Source: Chloroflexi bacterium TSY
GTDB lineage: Bacteria; Chloroflexota; Anaerolineae; Caldilineales; Caldilineaceae
Assembly (NCBI GenBank): GCA_019217005.1
Contig: JAHBNG010000106.1
Span: 1-53,047, forward strand
DNA: 53,047 nucleotides
Reading direction: 5' to 3'
Shown: in pieces, positions 44,964 through 53,047 of the stretch
Position numbering within the stretch: position 1 is the first letter of the stretch
How the letters are laid out: each line of letters opens with the position of its first letter
Notes under the pieces: model-generated
What the model was told of the DNA's origin: nothing
Seen by the model: the letters and a program-made list of their open reading frames with translations, nothing else
Database searches by the model: none
Translations under genes and position numbers: made by a program

Positions 44964-45883
44964 AGATTCAAATCACAAACAAAATACAGCACAAAAAGTT
45001 TGCTATTCACATTGCACTCATTGGGCTACTCGCCCTCCTTGGCTTGGGCAGGTATCTCGCCCATTTAGTAACGGTGTCGGCGAGTCTAGCCACAGTGCAG
45101 CGAGGAGCTTCTGCGCCCGCCATTATGGCCCAGACCTCATCAGATGTGATGGTAGCTGGTACGTATCACGGCTTTGTCAGAGTAGATGAGCCAGCCCCCC
45201 TTGGTGCGCTGGAACTGGTCTTTCATGCTGTCAACGACAGCAACACCTTGAGCGGACAAGTAGACAACGTGCGCACCCAGGTCTTTCTCGGTGGGCCATC
45301 CCTTGTGGGCAGCGTCACCGCCAGCGCACCCATCACGCCTACCTTTGAGCTAACTTCCGAGGAATTCGAGAGCGAAATATCTGGACGAACCGTACGTCGC
45401 CGATTTACGCTAAGCGGCTACGCTTTGGAAGGCGGCGATCAACTAAAGGGGATCTATACGGAAGTGATAACTGGCTTCAAGCCGCAGCCCATGAATGTTC
45501 GGGGTGAGTTTCTGGTCTCGCGCCCCTCTGGGGTCACTAGCATCATCAGCCCACCAACACCGAGCGACCGTGTCACGCCCACGGCGACAAGTCCTGGACC
45601 AGAGAGTTCGCCAACGGCAACACCGACACCGCAGAGACCAGGCACTGTGGCGACGCCCACACCAACTGCAACAACGCCTGGAAGCCGTTACGATAGGCAC
45701 ATCTTCTTGCCACTCATCGCAGTTAGCCCATTTGAACGCCAGGGCACCGTATTGAATGCTAGCCTACATGAGAACAGATCCGCTTCCGTTCGCGTGGTGG
45801 CTACACCATTGCCGCCAGTACCAGCAGCTGACTCGGATCTACAGAAACAATATTCGATCTATCTACCACTAATTGGCCAATAG
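44960..45883 (+). CDS. Secreted Thr/Pro-rich linker protein with 'YLPLI' C-terminus
   Basis: 307 residues. A membrane/signal segment lies at about 15-37, a beta-rich domain of no known family at about 60-200, and a Thr/Pro-rich linker at about 205-245. Then comes the motif HIFLPLIA (about 250), 40 more residues and a second copy at the very end, SIYLPLIGQ. The ATG overlaps the stop of the TcA-like gene (ATGA), so they are translated together. The linker-plus-motif ending is common in Chloroflexota surface proteins and may be an anchoring or export signal; that is inference. Confidence 0.7.
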   Translation: MKIQITNKIQHKKFAIHIALIGLLALLGLGRYLAHLVTVSASLATVQRGASAPAIMAQTSSDVMVAGTYHGFVRVDEPAPLGALELVFHAVNDSNTLSGQVDNVRTQVFLGGPSLVGSVTASAPITPTFELTSEEFESEISGRTVRRRFTLSGYALEGGDQLKGIYTEVITGFKPQPMNVRGEFLVSRPSGVTSIISPPTPSDRVTPTATSPGPESSPTATPTPQRPGTVATPTPTATTPGSRYDRHIFLPLIAVSPFERQGTVLNASLHENRSASVRVVATPLPPVPAADSDLQKQYSIYLPLIGQ

Positions 45884-45903
45884 TTTTGAACAAGGAACCG
45901 GTC

Positions 45904-48900
45904 ATGAAGACTCTATTCAATTCTATTCGATACTCACATGACAAGCACCACATTGACCACCTAAAAACGCTCATTTTGGGCACGCTTGTGGCTTCGCTAT
46001 TTGTCTTGTTCCCGCATCCAATGCCGGCAACTGCCCAAGACAAGTCGGGCGTCAAGCCTCAGGTCATCTCGCTACCTTCCGGTCCGGGTTCACTTGAAGG
46101 CTTAGGCGAAAGCTTTGAGCCGGACTTGAGTACAGGTACCTCCAGCTATCCCGTCAAGTTTACAGCGCCACCAGGCCGTGTTGGCTTCCAGCCGGAGATT
46201 TCACTCAACTACAATGGCGGAAATGCCAACGGGCCATGGGGTATGGGCTGGAAGCTCAGTATTCCCTGTGTCCAGCGGCGCACAGATGACGGTATCCCCA
46301 CCTATGATGCTGAAGATACATTTATCTATAGCAATGGCGAAAAGCTGGTTCAGCTCAAGAATGGTGACTATCGTTTCGAAAACGAGAGTTACTTTATGCG
46401 CTTCCGCCAGCTTGAAGATGTTGATGGAAATCACACTGGATGGGAAGCCCACTCCCCGGACGGCATCCGCTACGTCTTTGGCGAGAGCGAGAATGCGCGG
46501 GTGACCAACGTTAACGGGATCTTTCGCTGGGAGTTAGAACGGGTCATCGACACCCACGGCAACGAAATGCGCTATCGTTACCTCTACGATGGCGGCCATG
46601 CCTACCCAAGAGAAATTCGCTACAACGTTGGCACAAATATGGGTGGTGGCGATGTATACAACGCTGTCATCTTTAACTATGAACCACGGCCAGACACCTT
46701 TACCGATCGACGCTCGGGCGCGCCCATTCGCATAGGCTTGCGCGGCACCGATATCGAGATGTGGTCGCTAGGCAAACTGGTACGCGCCTACGCCTTTGCT
46801 TATGAGCCAGAGCGCTCAACTGGTACGTACTCGTTGTTGACCAGCGTGACCCAGGTGGGCGACGATGGCGTAAGTACGCTTCCACCCCACACCTTTACCT
46901 ACACCCAGTTTGACGCGTCTGCCTACCAGATGGTCACCATGCAGAATGTGCCGCCCGTAACGCTGACCAACCCAGACACTGACCTGGTAGACATCAATGC
47001 AGACGGTCTACCCGATATTGTGCATACAGCCGCGGATGGCCATCACCGTTTCTATCTCAATCGTGGCCACGCGCGTTGGACAACCGAACCGGTGATTCCC
47101 GACAATTCACCTGCTGAGCGCTTGAGCAATCCTAACGTGCGCATGGCCGATATGAATGGCGACGGCCGTGTCGATCTACTGGTCAAGGCTGGCGGCACAG
47201 GCAATGTGCCACTCTACTACTACCGCAATCAACCAGGCGCAGATTGGGAGCAAGAAGACCGCATCGACTTTGGGCCAGCCCCAGCCTTTGACCTCAATGA
47301 CCCCAACGTCCAACTTATGGACGTCAACAACGATCATTCGGTCGATGTCGTGCTGACGACCAGTGGCCGCATGAAGATTTGGCTAGCTCGGGAAGATGCC
47401 TGGAGCCAGGAAGCCGATTTTGATGTGCCTGCACCCTCCGCGGGTGATGCAGCCAGCTTTGCCGACCCCAAATTCAAAGTAGGCGACATGACCGGAGATC
47501 GCATTAATGATCTGGTAATGGTACGCGACGGGCAGGTTGTTCTCTGGGAGCATAACGGCAACGGTTCCTACGAGACACCTCGCGCGATTCTCAATCCACC
47601 TACCAATGTGGGAAATCAGGACATCTTTATACAGATGGGCGATCTAAACAACGATGGTCAGATGGACCTGGTGCTGCCCGGTCATGGCACGGTGGTTTAC
47701 TGGCTTAGCCTCGGCAATGGGCGCTTGACCGACCCCATTACCATTCCAAATACACCCGCTTTTAATGCATCGGACACAGCCATCCGCTTGGCCGACATTG
47801 ATGGCGATGGCGCTACCGAACTGGTTTACAGTAATTCTAGCGGCATAACCTATGTCGATTTTTCAACCAAGGAGCAACCTTTCCTGCTGCGCAGTGTAGA
47901 CAATGGGTTGGGCCGCACCACCCACATTACCTATAAGTCCTCCATTGAGGATTACATTGCCGATCAGGATGTGGGTACCCCGTGGGAGGTCAACCTACCC
48001 TTTCCCGTTCAGGTGGTCAACCGCGTCACCGTCCACGACGCCAACTCAGGCGACGATTATGTCATCAACTATCACTACCGCGATGGCTATTACGACGGCG
48101 AAGAGAAGGAGTTCCGCGGCTTTGTCCGTTCGCAGGAGATTAAAGTTGGCGATGAAACCGCGGCGACGACTGTAACCAATCTGGTCTATGATGTGGGTAT
48201 GGAGAATGAAAGCCACAAGGGTATGTTGCTGGAGAGCGAAGTGCTAGCTGAGGATGGAGCATGTGTCGGTGATTTTACGGGCTGCTTCCAGCGCACGGTG
48301 CATCAATTAGAAACACGTGTTATTGCGGAAGCAGAGCAGACAAGCACGGGCAAGCCCATTGCTTATGCGTTCATCAAACAGACTGATACTTTTGTTCACG
48401 AGCAGCAGGTGGATGCAGTCCAACTGCGCCAGAATTTTCAGCAAGATGCGTATGGAAACCAGACAGAGCATTTCAATTACGGCCAAGTCTGTCGCGGAGA
48501 TGTAACCTGTGGTGATGATGAGGTCTTGACCTATACCGAGTATATCTATCGTGACGAAACGTGGATTATGAATCGTCCGCAGCGCGTTTACCAGACCGAT
48601 GCGAAAGGGAATTTTGTCTCCGAACGACGTCTCTATTATGACGGAGATGCGTTTGTGGGTTTACCTTTTGGACAGCTAACACGTGGTGATTTGGTGCGCG
48701 AAGAGGTGAATCTAGGGCCAGATGATAACAATCGATATATTGATACCCAACGTTATGAATACGACACATTTGGCAACCGAATAGGGATACAAGATGGGAA
48801 TGGCAACCTGACAACCATTGCGTATGACGCGCAGATGCATACTTTTCCAGTTGTTGAGAGCCTCCATTTGGGGAAAGGCCGTATGCTAACTTATGTTGCA

Positions 48901-49560
48901 ACGTATCATTCTGGATTTGGGCAAGCCACAGGTGCTACCGACTATAATGGCCATGCCCATGCATTTGCTTATGATACTTTCGGACGCATCACTAAAATTG
49001 CCATGCCAGGTGATAGCTTGGACCTACCCACAGAGCAGTACTCGTATGAAATAGGTTCCCCGCGTAGTGCGATTACGATCGAACGACGAATTCATTCGGG
49101 TGAGCAGAATGTTCTAAGGCGCATTATCTATTACGACGGTTTGGGACGAATGCTACAGGTCCGCAAGCAGGCGGAGGATAACGAAGTAGTTGTCGAAAAT
49201 GCAGTCACGTTCAATACTCGTCGGGAAGTACATAAAGAATTTCTGCCTTACTATGAAAACGGCTTTGATTTTAAAACACCATCGCAAGAATTAGCTCATT
49301 CAACTTTATATTATGATGCAATGGGTCGAGTAGAACGCACAAACAATCCAGACGGATCATTTACATCTGTGCGTTTCGAGCCTCTGGCCAAGACTCATTA
49401 TGATGAAGAAGATAACCGACCTGAATCAGTGCATTATGACACCCCGAAAACCTACCGCTATGATGGTCTACAGCGGCTTGTACAAGTGATTGAAGTAAAT
49501 GTTGTGGGGTGGTTCAAAATTAGGTTTACACTTTTGATATATAGACAAAAATCTATATGA
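45904..49560 (+). CDS. SpvB/TcB-type Rhs protein, main part (truncated by a MITE)
   Basis: The ATG 45904 has AAGGAA upstream; the TTG at 45886 is weaker. A signal peptide (to about residue 45, PATAQ) precedes a SpvB domain (about 50-345, GTSSYPVKFTAPPGRVGFQ), a VCBS/FG-GAP propeller (about 360-640; VDINADGLPD, MADMNGDGRVDLL, LADIDGDGATEL), a TcdB-middle region (about 665-760, with EEKEFRGF) and Rhs repeats from about 950. This is the order in the TcB component, which forms the toxin-enclosing cocoon of Tc complexes. From 49506 the frame runs through a family A MITE and stops at 49560. Joining 49505 to 49669 restores VIEVNVVQGNQEQYET. Confidence 0.85.
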   Translation: MKTLFNSIRYSHDKHHIDHLKTLILGTLVASLFVLFPHPMPATAQDKSGVKPQVISLPSGPGSLEGLGESFEPDLSTGTSSYPVKFTAPPGRVGFQPEISLNYNGGNANGPWGMGWKLSIPCVQRRTDDGIPTYDAEDTFIYSNGEKLVQLKNGDYRFENESYFMRFRQLEDVDGNHTGWEAHSPDGIRYVFGESENARVTNVNGIFRWELERVIDTHGNEMRYRYLYDGGHAYPREIRYNVGTNMGGGDVYNAVIFNYEPRPDTFTDRRSGAPIRIGLRGTDIEMWSLGKLVRAYAFAYEPERSTGTYSLLTSVTQVGDDGVSTLPPHTFTYTQFDASAYQMVTMQNVPPVTLTNPDTDLVDINADGLPDIVHTAADGHHRFYLNRGHARWTTEPVIPDNSPAERLSNPNVRMADMNGDGRVDLLVKAGGTGNVPLYYYRNQPGADWEQEDRIDFGPAPAFDLNDPNVQLMDVNNDHSVDVVLTTSGRMKIWLAREDAWSQEADFDVPAPSAGDAASFADPKFKVGDMTGDRINDLVMVRDGQVVLWEHNGNGSYETPRAILNPPTNVGNQDIFIQMGDLNNDGQMDLVLPGHGTVVYWLSLGNGRLTDPITIPNTPAFNASDTAIRLADIDGDGATELVYSNSSGITYVDFSTKEQPFLLRSVDNGLGRTTHITYKSSIEDYIADQDVGTPWEVNLPFPVQVVNRVTVHDANSGDDYVINYHYRDGYYDGEEKEFRGFVRSQEIKVGDETAATTVTNLVYDVGMENESHKGMLLESEVLAEDGACVGDFTGCFQRTVHQLETRVIAEAEQTSTGKPIAYAFIKQTDTFVHEQQVDAVQLRQNFQQDAYGNQTEHFNYGQVCRGDVTCGDDEVLTYTEYIYRDETWIMNRPQRVYQTDAKGNFVSERRLYYDGDAFVGLPFGQLTRGDLVREEVNLGPDDNNRYIDTQRYEYDTFGNRIGIQDGNGNLTTIAYDAQMHTFPVVESLHLGKGRMLTYVATYHSGFGQATGATDYNGHAHAFAYDTFGRITKIAMPGDSLDLPTEQYSYEIGSPRSAITIERRIHSGEQNVLRRIIYYDGLGRMLQVRKQAEDNEVVVENAVTFNTRREVHKEFLPYYENGFDFKTPSQELAHSTLYYDAMGRVERTNNPDGSFTSVRFEPLAKTHYDEEDNRPESVHYDTPKTYRYDGLQRLVQVIEVNVVGWFKIRFTLLIYRQKSI

Positions 49561-49660
49561 GACCGTTTTCTCTCTGAGAACCGGCGAAATCAGAGAATAT
49601 AAACGTTCTTTCTGTTTCTAAAAGTGTAAACCTATCTATCCAGCTAAAATGAACCACCCC
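49506..49660. mobile_element. Family A MITE, copy 3 (155 bp)
   Basis: Identical to the copy at 34541-34695, same orientation. The 8-bp duplication AATGTTGT flanks it (49498-49505 and 49661-49668). It interrupts the Rhs gene. The identity of two copies in two different genes points to recent transposition. Confidence 0.95.
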
Positions 49661-49668
49661 AATGTTGT

Positions 49669-50800
49669 TCAGGGAAATCAAGAGCAATACGAGACCAGCT
49701 ATGCGTATGATCGGCTGAACAACCTAATCCAGAGCATCGATCCCCAAGGCAATGTTAAAAGCATTACGTATGACTCAGCGTCGCGCAAGCTTGCTATGAA
49801 TGATCCAGATATGGGCATAATGACCTATACCTACGATGACGTAGGCAATCTCCTTGAATCAACCGATGCAAAAGGGCAAGTGGTTCGGTATACGTACGAT
49901 GCTGGCAACCGCCCCATTACCGAAAGCTGGGAAAAACATGGTGAGATGACGCCAATGTTTACATACCACTATGATGAAAATATTTCTCCTCTTCATCCCA
50001 ATGCCCAAAACACGTTCGGCAAGTTAGCCTACACCAGCTATGCGTCGGGTAGTGTTCACTATTCTTATGACCCGCGCGGGAATGTCATCGGTCAGAGCCG
50101 TCGCTATGATGATGAGGGACTGACATTCATCACAAAGATGAGTTACGACTCTCTGGATCGTGTAGTGAAAGTTGTCTATTCAGATGGGGCATCTGTGGCT
50201 TATGAATATAACGACCAGGAGTTGCTGGAGCGGATTCCTGGTATTGTCGACAATATTGATTATGATGCGGCTGGACAAGTCATTCGGATTAATCACGCAA
50301 ATGGTGCCATTACAAATCAGGTGTATGATGTACGACTTCGTCTGCAACACCAAACTACGGTTGCTGATGAGGCTACGCTGCAGGATTTGGCATATACATT
50401 CGATCGATCCAGTAATATTGTTTCTATTGTCGATGATCGCTTGAAGCGAACACCTGAAAACGATCGTACGCAACGATTTGCTTATGACTCGCTATATCGT
50501 CTTACAAGTGCAACCGGAGCATATGGTGCAATCAACTATTCATACGACAATCTCGGGAATATGATCGCCAAGACCAGTACATCAGCGGACGCTCGCTTGA
50601 ATATTGGCAATATGATCTACGGACAAAATGGTGCTGGTCCCCATGCTCTTACTTCAGTGGGCAATGTACGCTATCAATATGATGCCAATGGCAATCGTAA
50701 ACAGGGGGCAGAAACCGAATACAGGTGGAATCCACGAAACTGGCTCGAATCAGCAATAGTGACATTTGTCACCCTAATTGACAATTTCAAGGGTTTGTAG
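49669..50800 (+). pseudogene. Rhs repeat segment of split gene
   Basis: Continues the Rhs protein with YD repeats: YAYDRLNNLIQSIDPQGN, MTYTYDDVGNLLESTD, YSYDNLGNMIAKTST, YQYDANGNRKQGAETEYRW. It ends with sequence belonging to the family C element (VTFVTLIDNFKGL, then stop). The apparent start at 49649 lies in the MITE end. The YD repeats form the sealed shell of Rhs toxins. Confidence 0.85.
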
Positions 50801-50929
50801 AGGGTTCGCACCTCAAATTTGTCATGTTGTAACCTTTTTGACGCTAACAGACCCTCAGAGGTGTTCTAAGGACTCGCTTGTATAGGGTTTGAACACCCAA
50901 AATCAGGGACCAAGGTGACAAATGTCACC
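50759..50929. mobile_element. Family C MITE-like insertion (about 170 bp)
   Basis: Ends GTGACATTTGTCACC (50759-50773) and GGTGACAAATGTCACC (50914-50929) are near-perfect inverses and each is also nearly self-palindromic. ATA occurs on both sides. It lies within the Rhs gene between the YD repeats and the tip. Unlike the family A case, joining across it does not restore the frame, so an extra indel is present. Confidence 0.7.
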
Positions 50930-52106
50930 ATACGTAATTTCTAGCGATATGACATCAACGTATGTTTATGACGCGACTGGCTTACGAATCATGCAGAGCG
51001 TGCGCAATGGCGACGATGTAACAAAAACTTTCTATCCTAGCAAGTACGTTGAAGTGCGCGGTAAGGAATTGATTCGCTATATACACTCTGGTGAACAGCG
51101 TATTGCCCGTCAGGTGGTTCCATTTGATAGCGCATTATTATTGGCCAATTTCCACGACAATGTGGCAGTGCAGCCAGATGAGGCAGCCACGCAGTGGTAC
51201 GTCTTTGATCATCTTGGCGGGACAAGCCTTATACTAGATGCCAATGCGGCTATTGTTTCGGAAAGTGTCTACTATCCGTATGGTCTAACACGATATCACA
51301 GTGGGGCGGCAAGTGCTCATTACCAGTATGTAGGCAAAGAGTTGGATGAAAGTGGCTTATACTATTTTGGCGCTCGCTACTATGATCCAACTATCTCTCA
51401 ATTTCTCAGTGTAGATCCGCGGTATGCAGCAGTACATGGCAATGATCAGAATGATTCAACAAGTAAACTCCTTACCCAACCTCGATTGGCGAATTTGTAC
51501 GCATATTCCGTAATGAATCCTATCCGATTCATAGACTCCGATGGCTTCGAACCCAGACGACCACCAAAACTATATTTTGAGGATTTGACGAAACATTACC
51601 TCACATCAACTGCTGACGCAAAACGTGTCATCGGCGGCTTGGTAGACAGGCCAAAGGTACACAACACATGTGCCGTAAGACTCAGTCGGTCGTTGAATAT
51701 GGGTGGGCTTCCAATACCGAATGATGAGCCTAACCTCAATACGTGGACAGTTGATGGTAAACATTACGCACGTGGGGCGAGGGAGCTTGCCCGGTATCTG
51801 ACTCGCAAAGTAGGGTTGCCTAGCGTTCAGTTTGATATGTCGAAGAACTCAGTTAAAGAGGTCCAAAAGGCACTTACAGGGAAACAGGGCATTTTCTTAC
51901 TCAAAACAGATTCATTCAGTACGGCAAGAGGCCATGCCACCCTTTTTGATGGTGCAACCTGTTTGGATAGTTGCTTTTGGAATAGCATTGATACCGGTAG
52001 CGAGAGCAAAGACACTGTAACATTTATTGAACTGGAGTCTCGGCCACCAGAACCCGAAGTATCCTCTGAGCGTGGCGGAGTTCGCGACGATGGAGGCAGA
52101 GAATAA
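50922..52106 (+). CDS. Rhs core and Tae4-like amidase toxin tip (separated fragment)
   Basis: 394 residues from an ATG inside the right end of the family C element. Residues about 10-205 are the last YD repeats and the Rhs core (YQYVGKELDESGLYYFGARY, SQFLSVDP, NLYAYSVMNPIRFIDSDG). The tip (about 235-365) matches the amidase effector Tae4 fold: nucleophile Cys250 in HNTCAVRLSRSLNMGG and His338 in RGHATLFDGATC, with a GKQGIFLLKTDSF strand before it. Tae4 cuts the D-Glu/mDAP-type bond in peptidoglycan peptides. The toxin is normally released by Rhs autoproteolysis. Whether the piece is expressed alone is unknown. Confidence 0.82.
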   Translation: MSPYVISSDMTSTYVYDATGLRIMQSVRNGDDVTKTFYPSKYVEVRGKELIRYIHSGEQRIARQVVPFDSALLLANFHDNVAVQPDEAATQWYVFDHLGGTSLILDANAAIVSESVYYPYGLTRYHSGAASAHYQYVGKELDESGLYYFGARYYDPTISQFLSVDPRYAAVHGNDQNDSTSKLLTQPRLANLYAYSVMNPIRFIDSDGFEPRRPPKLYFEDLTKHYLTSTADAKRVIGGLVDRPKVHNTCAVRLSRSLNMGGLPIPNDEPNLNTWTVDGKHYARGARELARYLTRKVGLPSVQFDMSKNSVKEVQKALTGKQGIFLLKTDSFSTARGHATLFDGATCLDSCFWNSIDTGSESKDTVTFIELESRPPEPEVSSERGGVRDDGGRE

Positions 52107-52975
52107 TGAACTATATGAAGCTAATAGGCACAACCATATTTGTAGTGATTGCCATTACAGCTTGGCAACAGCTATTCTCCGTAGAAGCAATAGAGCCACT
52201 GATCAAGCAACAAAACAGGCAGATTTTAGTTAGCAAGCTCACGACGTCCAACTTATGGGCAGTTGATCGTGAAACTGACGCGGGTTCACCTGCTGCCCTC
52301 ATCCTAAATACTAACGTTCCCGTCTTGACCAACAACGACAGTCAAACCACGGTAATGGCCCAAGTCCGTGACGCTGTCGGAAATCCAGTTAAAAGGGTCG
52401 AAGTCACTTTTCAAAGCAACGGTGGTCGTATACAGCCAGTCACAGTAACCACTAACGCAGAGGGCGTAGCTACCTCAACTTACACCGCCAATGGAGAGCC
52501 GGGCCAGGTAACCATCACAGCCAGTGCAGGTGATATCATCCAACAGGAGGTGCTCCAAGTTGTTAAGTCAGGGGTTGAGAGTAGTAGCCACACGTTGACA
52601 CTTGAATTCACAGCTGGTAACGTGAATTTCGATCAACAGACGCCCGTCTCGGCTATCTTGCGTGACGCTAGCGGGCAGCCGATTGTGGGCGAACTCATTA
52701 CATTCTTCGGTTCACTAGGGATCGTAACGCCGGCTAGTGGCGTAAGCAATACAGCTGGTCACGTGACCATTACGTATCAAGCGGGTCGTGTTGCAGGCAA
52801 TGCAATGATTACAGCTTTATCTGGCGTTGTGTCAAAATCCGTGCGCTTTCAGGTAGCGGGTCCAAATTCGGAACCGACAACCGCGCCACCAACACCAACA
52901 GTGCCTACACCTACCCCGCCAACTGGCACCGAAACTGAAAATAACTTAATCTATTTACCTTTTACAACGCGTTGA
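52106..52975 (+). CDS. Secreted Big_1 Ig-like domain protein with 'YLPF' C-terminus
   Basis: 289 residues. The ATG overlaps the stop of the Rhs tip by one base (TAATG). A signal segment lies at about 5-25. Two bacterial Ig-like (Big_1, intimin/invasin type) domains follow at about 70-155 (QVRDAVGNPVKRVEVTFQSN) and 165-250 (ILRDASGQPIVGELITFFGS). A Thr/Pro linker (about 258-275) precedes NNLIYLPFTTR at the end. It lies where an immunity gene might be expected but looks structural, probably a surface adhesin or anchor. Confidence 0.82.
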   Translation: MNYMKLIGTTIFVVIAITAWQQLFSVEAIEPLIKQQNRQILVSKLTTSNLWAVDRETDAGSPAALILNTNVPVLTNNDSQTTVMAQVRDAVGNPVKRVEVTFQSNGGRIQPVTVTTNAEGVATSTYTANGEPGQVTITASAGDIIQQEVLQVVKSGVESSSHTLTLEFTAGNVNFDQQTPVSAILRDASGQPIVGELITFFGSLGIVTPASGVSNTAGHVTITYQAGRVAGNAMITALSGVVSKSVRFQVAGPNSEPTTAPPTPTVPTPTPPTGTETENNLIYLPFTTR

Positions 52976-53047
52976 ACGTCAAAAGATTTCCGACCTATAG
53001 TGAAATCTGATAGAGAACGATAGTTTTCGCTGACCCATCTTCCCGGA
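52976..53047. other. Window end, no feature seen
   Basis: Seventy-two bases after the Big_1 gene; no hairpin or frame of note. Confidence 0.3.

Noticed and set aside
1..53047. tRNA, rRNA or riboswitch genes
   Set aside because: No cloverleaf, rRNA core or recognised riboswitch consensus was found by eye; small ones could be missed.

Overview
The window looks like a chromosomal stretch from an uncultured or environmental bacterium of the phylum Chloroflexota (Anaerolineae/Caldilineae-like). This is inferred from gene content: two sugar-type ABC importers without their own ATPase, a giant BTAD/NB-ARC/TPR regulator, paired phytanoyl-CoA dioxygenase family enzymes, an FGE-like/sialidase fusion, and secreted proteins with Thr/Pro-rich linkers ending in a 'YLPLI'-type C-terminus. 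No rRNA, tRNA or CRISPR array was recognised.

Layout. 1-1.2 kb: tail of a DUF1684 protein and an aldo/keto reductase. 1.9-7.8 kb: a + strand ABC sugar-uptake cluster (lipoprotein binding protein, two permeases) followed by a C45-type peptidase/acyltransferase and an ADP-ribosylglycohydrolase. 8.1-14.1 kb: one ancestral 1163-residue BTAD regulator split into three pieces by an IS5-family element (itself split by a MITE) and an ISAzo13-type element. 14.1-16.1 kb: an ester cyclase with an amber codon and a DM9-repeat protein. 17-25.8 kb: a - strand block of a DapA-like lyase, a URO-D family protein, a nuclease-like protein, an AAA ATPase with a nuclease-like tail, PhyH, CPT-like kinase, cupin and WD40 protein. 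25.9-31.1 kb: gene remnants (serine hydrolase, xisI, AAA/PD-DExK) around an FGE-sialidase fusion and an intact serine hydrolase. 31.2-35 kb: a second ABC importer whose first permease is split by a MITE. 35.6-38.9 kb: a PhyH gene and a tyrosine-recombinase transposon with a non-autonomous relative. 39.2-53 kb: a + strand surface/toxin cluster: two fibre-like proteins, a coiled-coil TcA-like protein, a Thr/Pro-rich surface protein, a SpvB/TcB-Rhs protein whose tip carries a Tae4-like amidase toxin, and a Big_1 Ig-domain protein.

The dominant theme is a dense, layered population of small mobile elements. Four families can be defined by terminal repeats and, mostly, target duplications: A (155 bp, GGGGTGGTTC ends, 8-bp duplications, 3 copies), B (217 bp, TCAGTAGATCC ends, 3 copies), M (135 bp, ATTACACGCAGTAG ends, 2 copies plus a 2.1-kb parent encoding a fused double tyrosine recombinase), and C (about 170 bp, GTGACATTTGTCACC ends, 1 copy). 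They have broken the BTAD regulator, a permease, a transposase and the Rhs gene; several breaks can be reversed in silico to give perfectly in-frame ancestral genes.

The two most interesting systems are the double-tyrosine-recombinase element, which seems to insert into hairpin sequences with 4-bp overlap regions, and the secreted Tc/Rhs-like toxin cluster with a peptidoglycan-amidase tip and no visible immunity gene of the Tai4 type.
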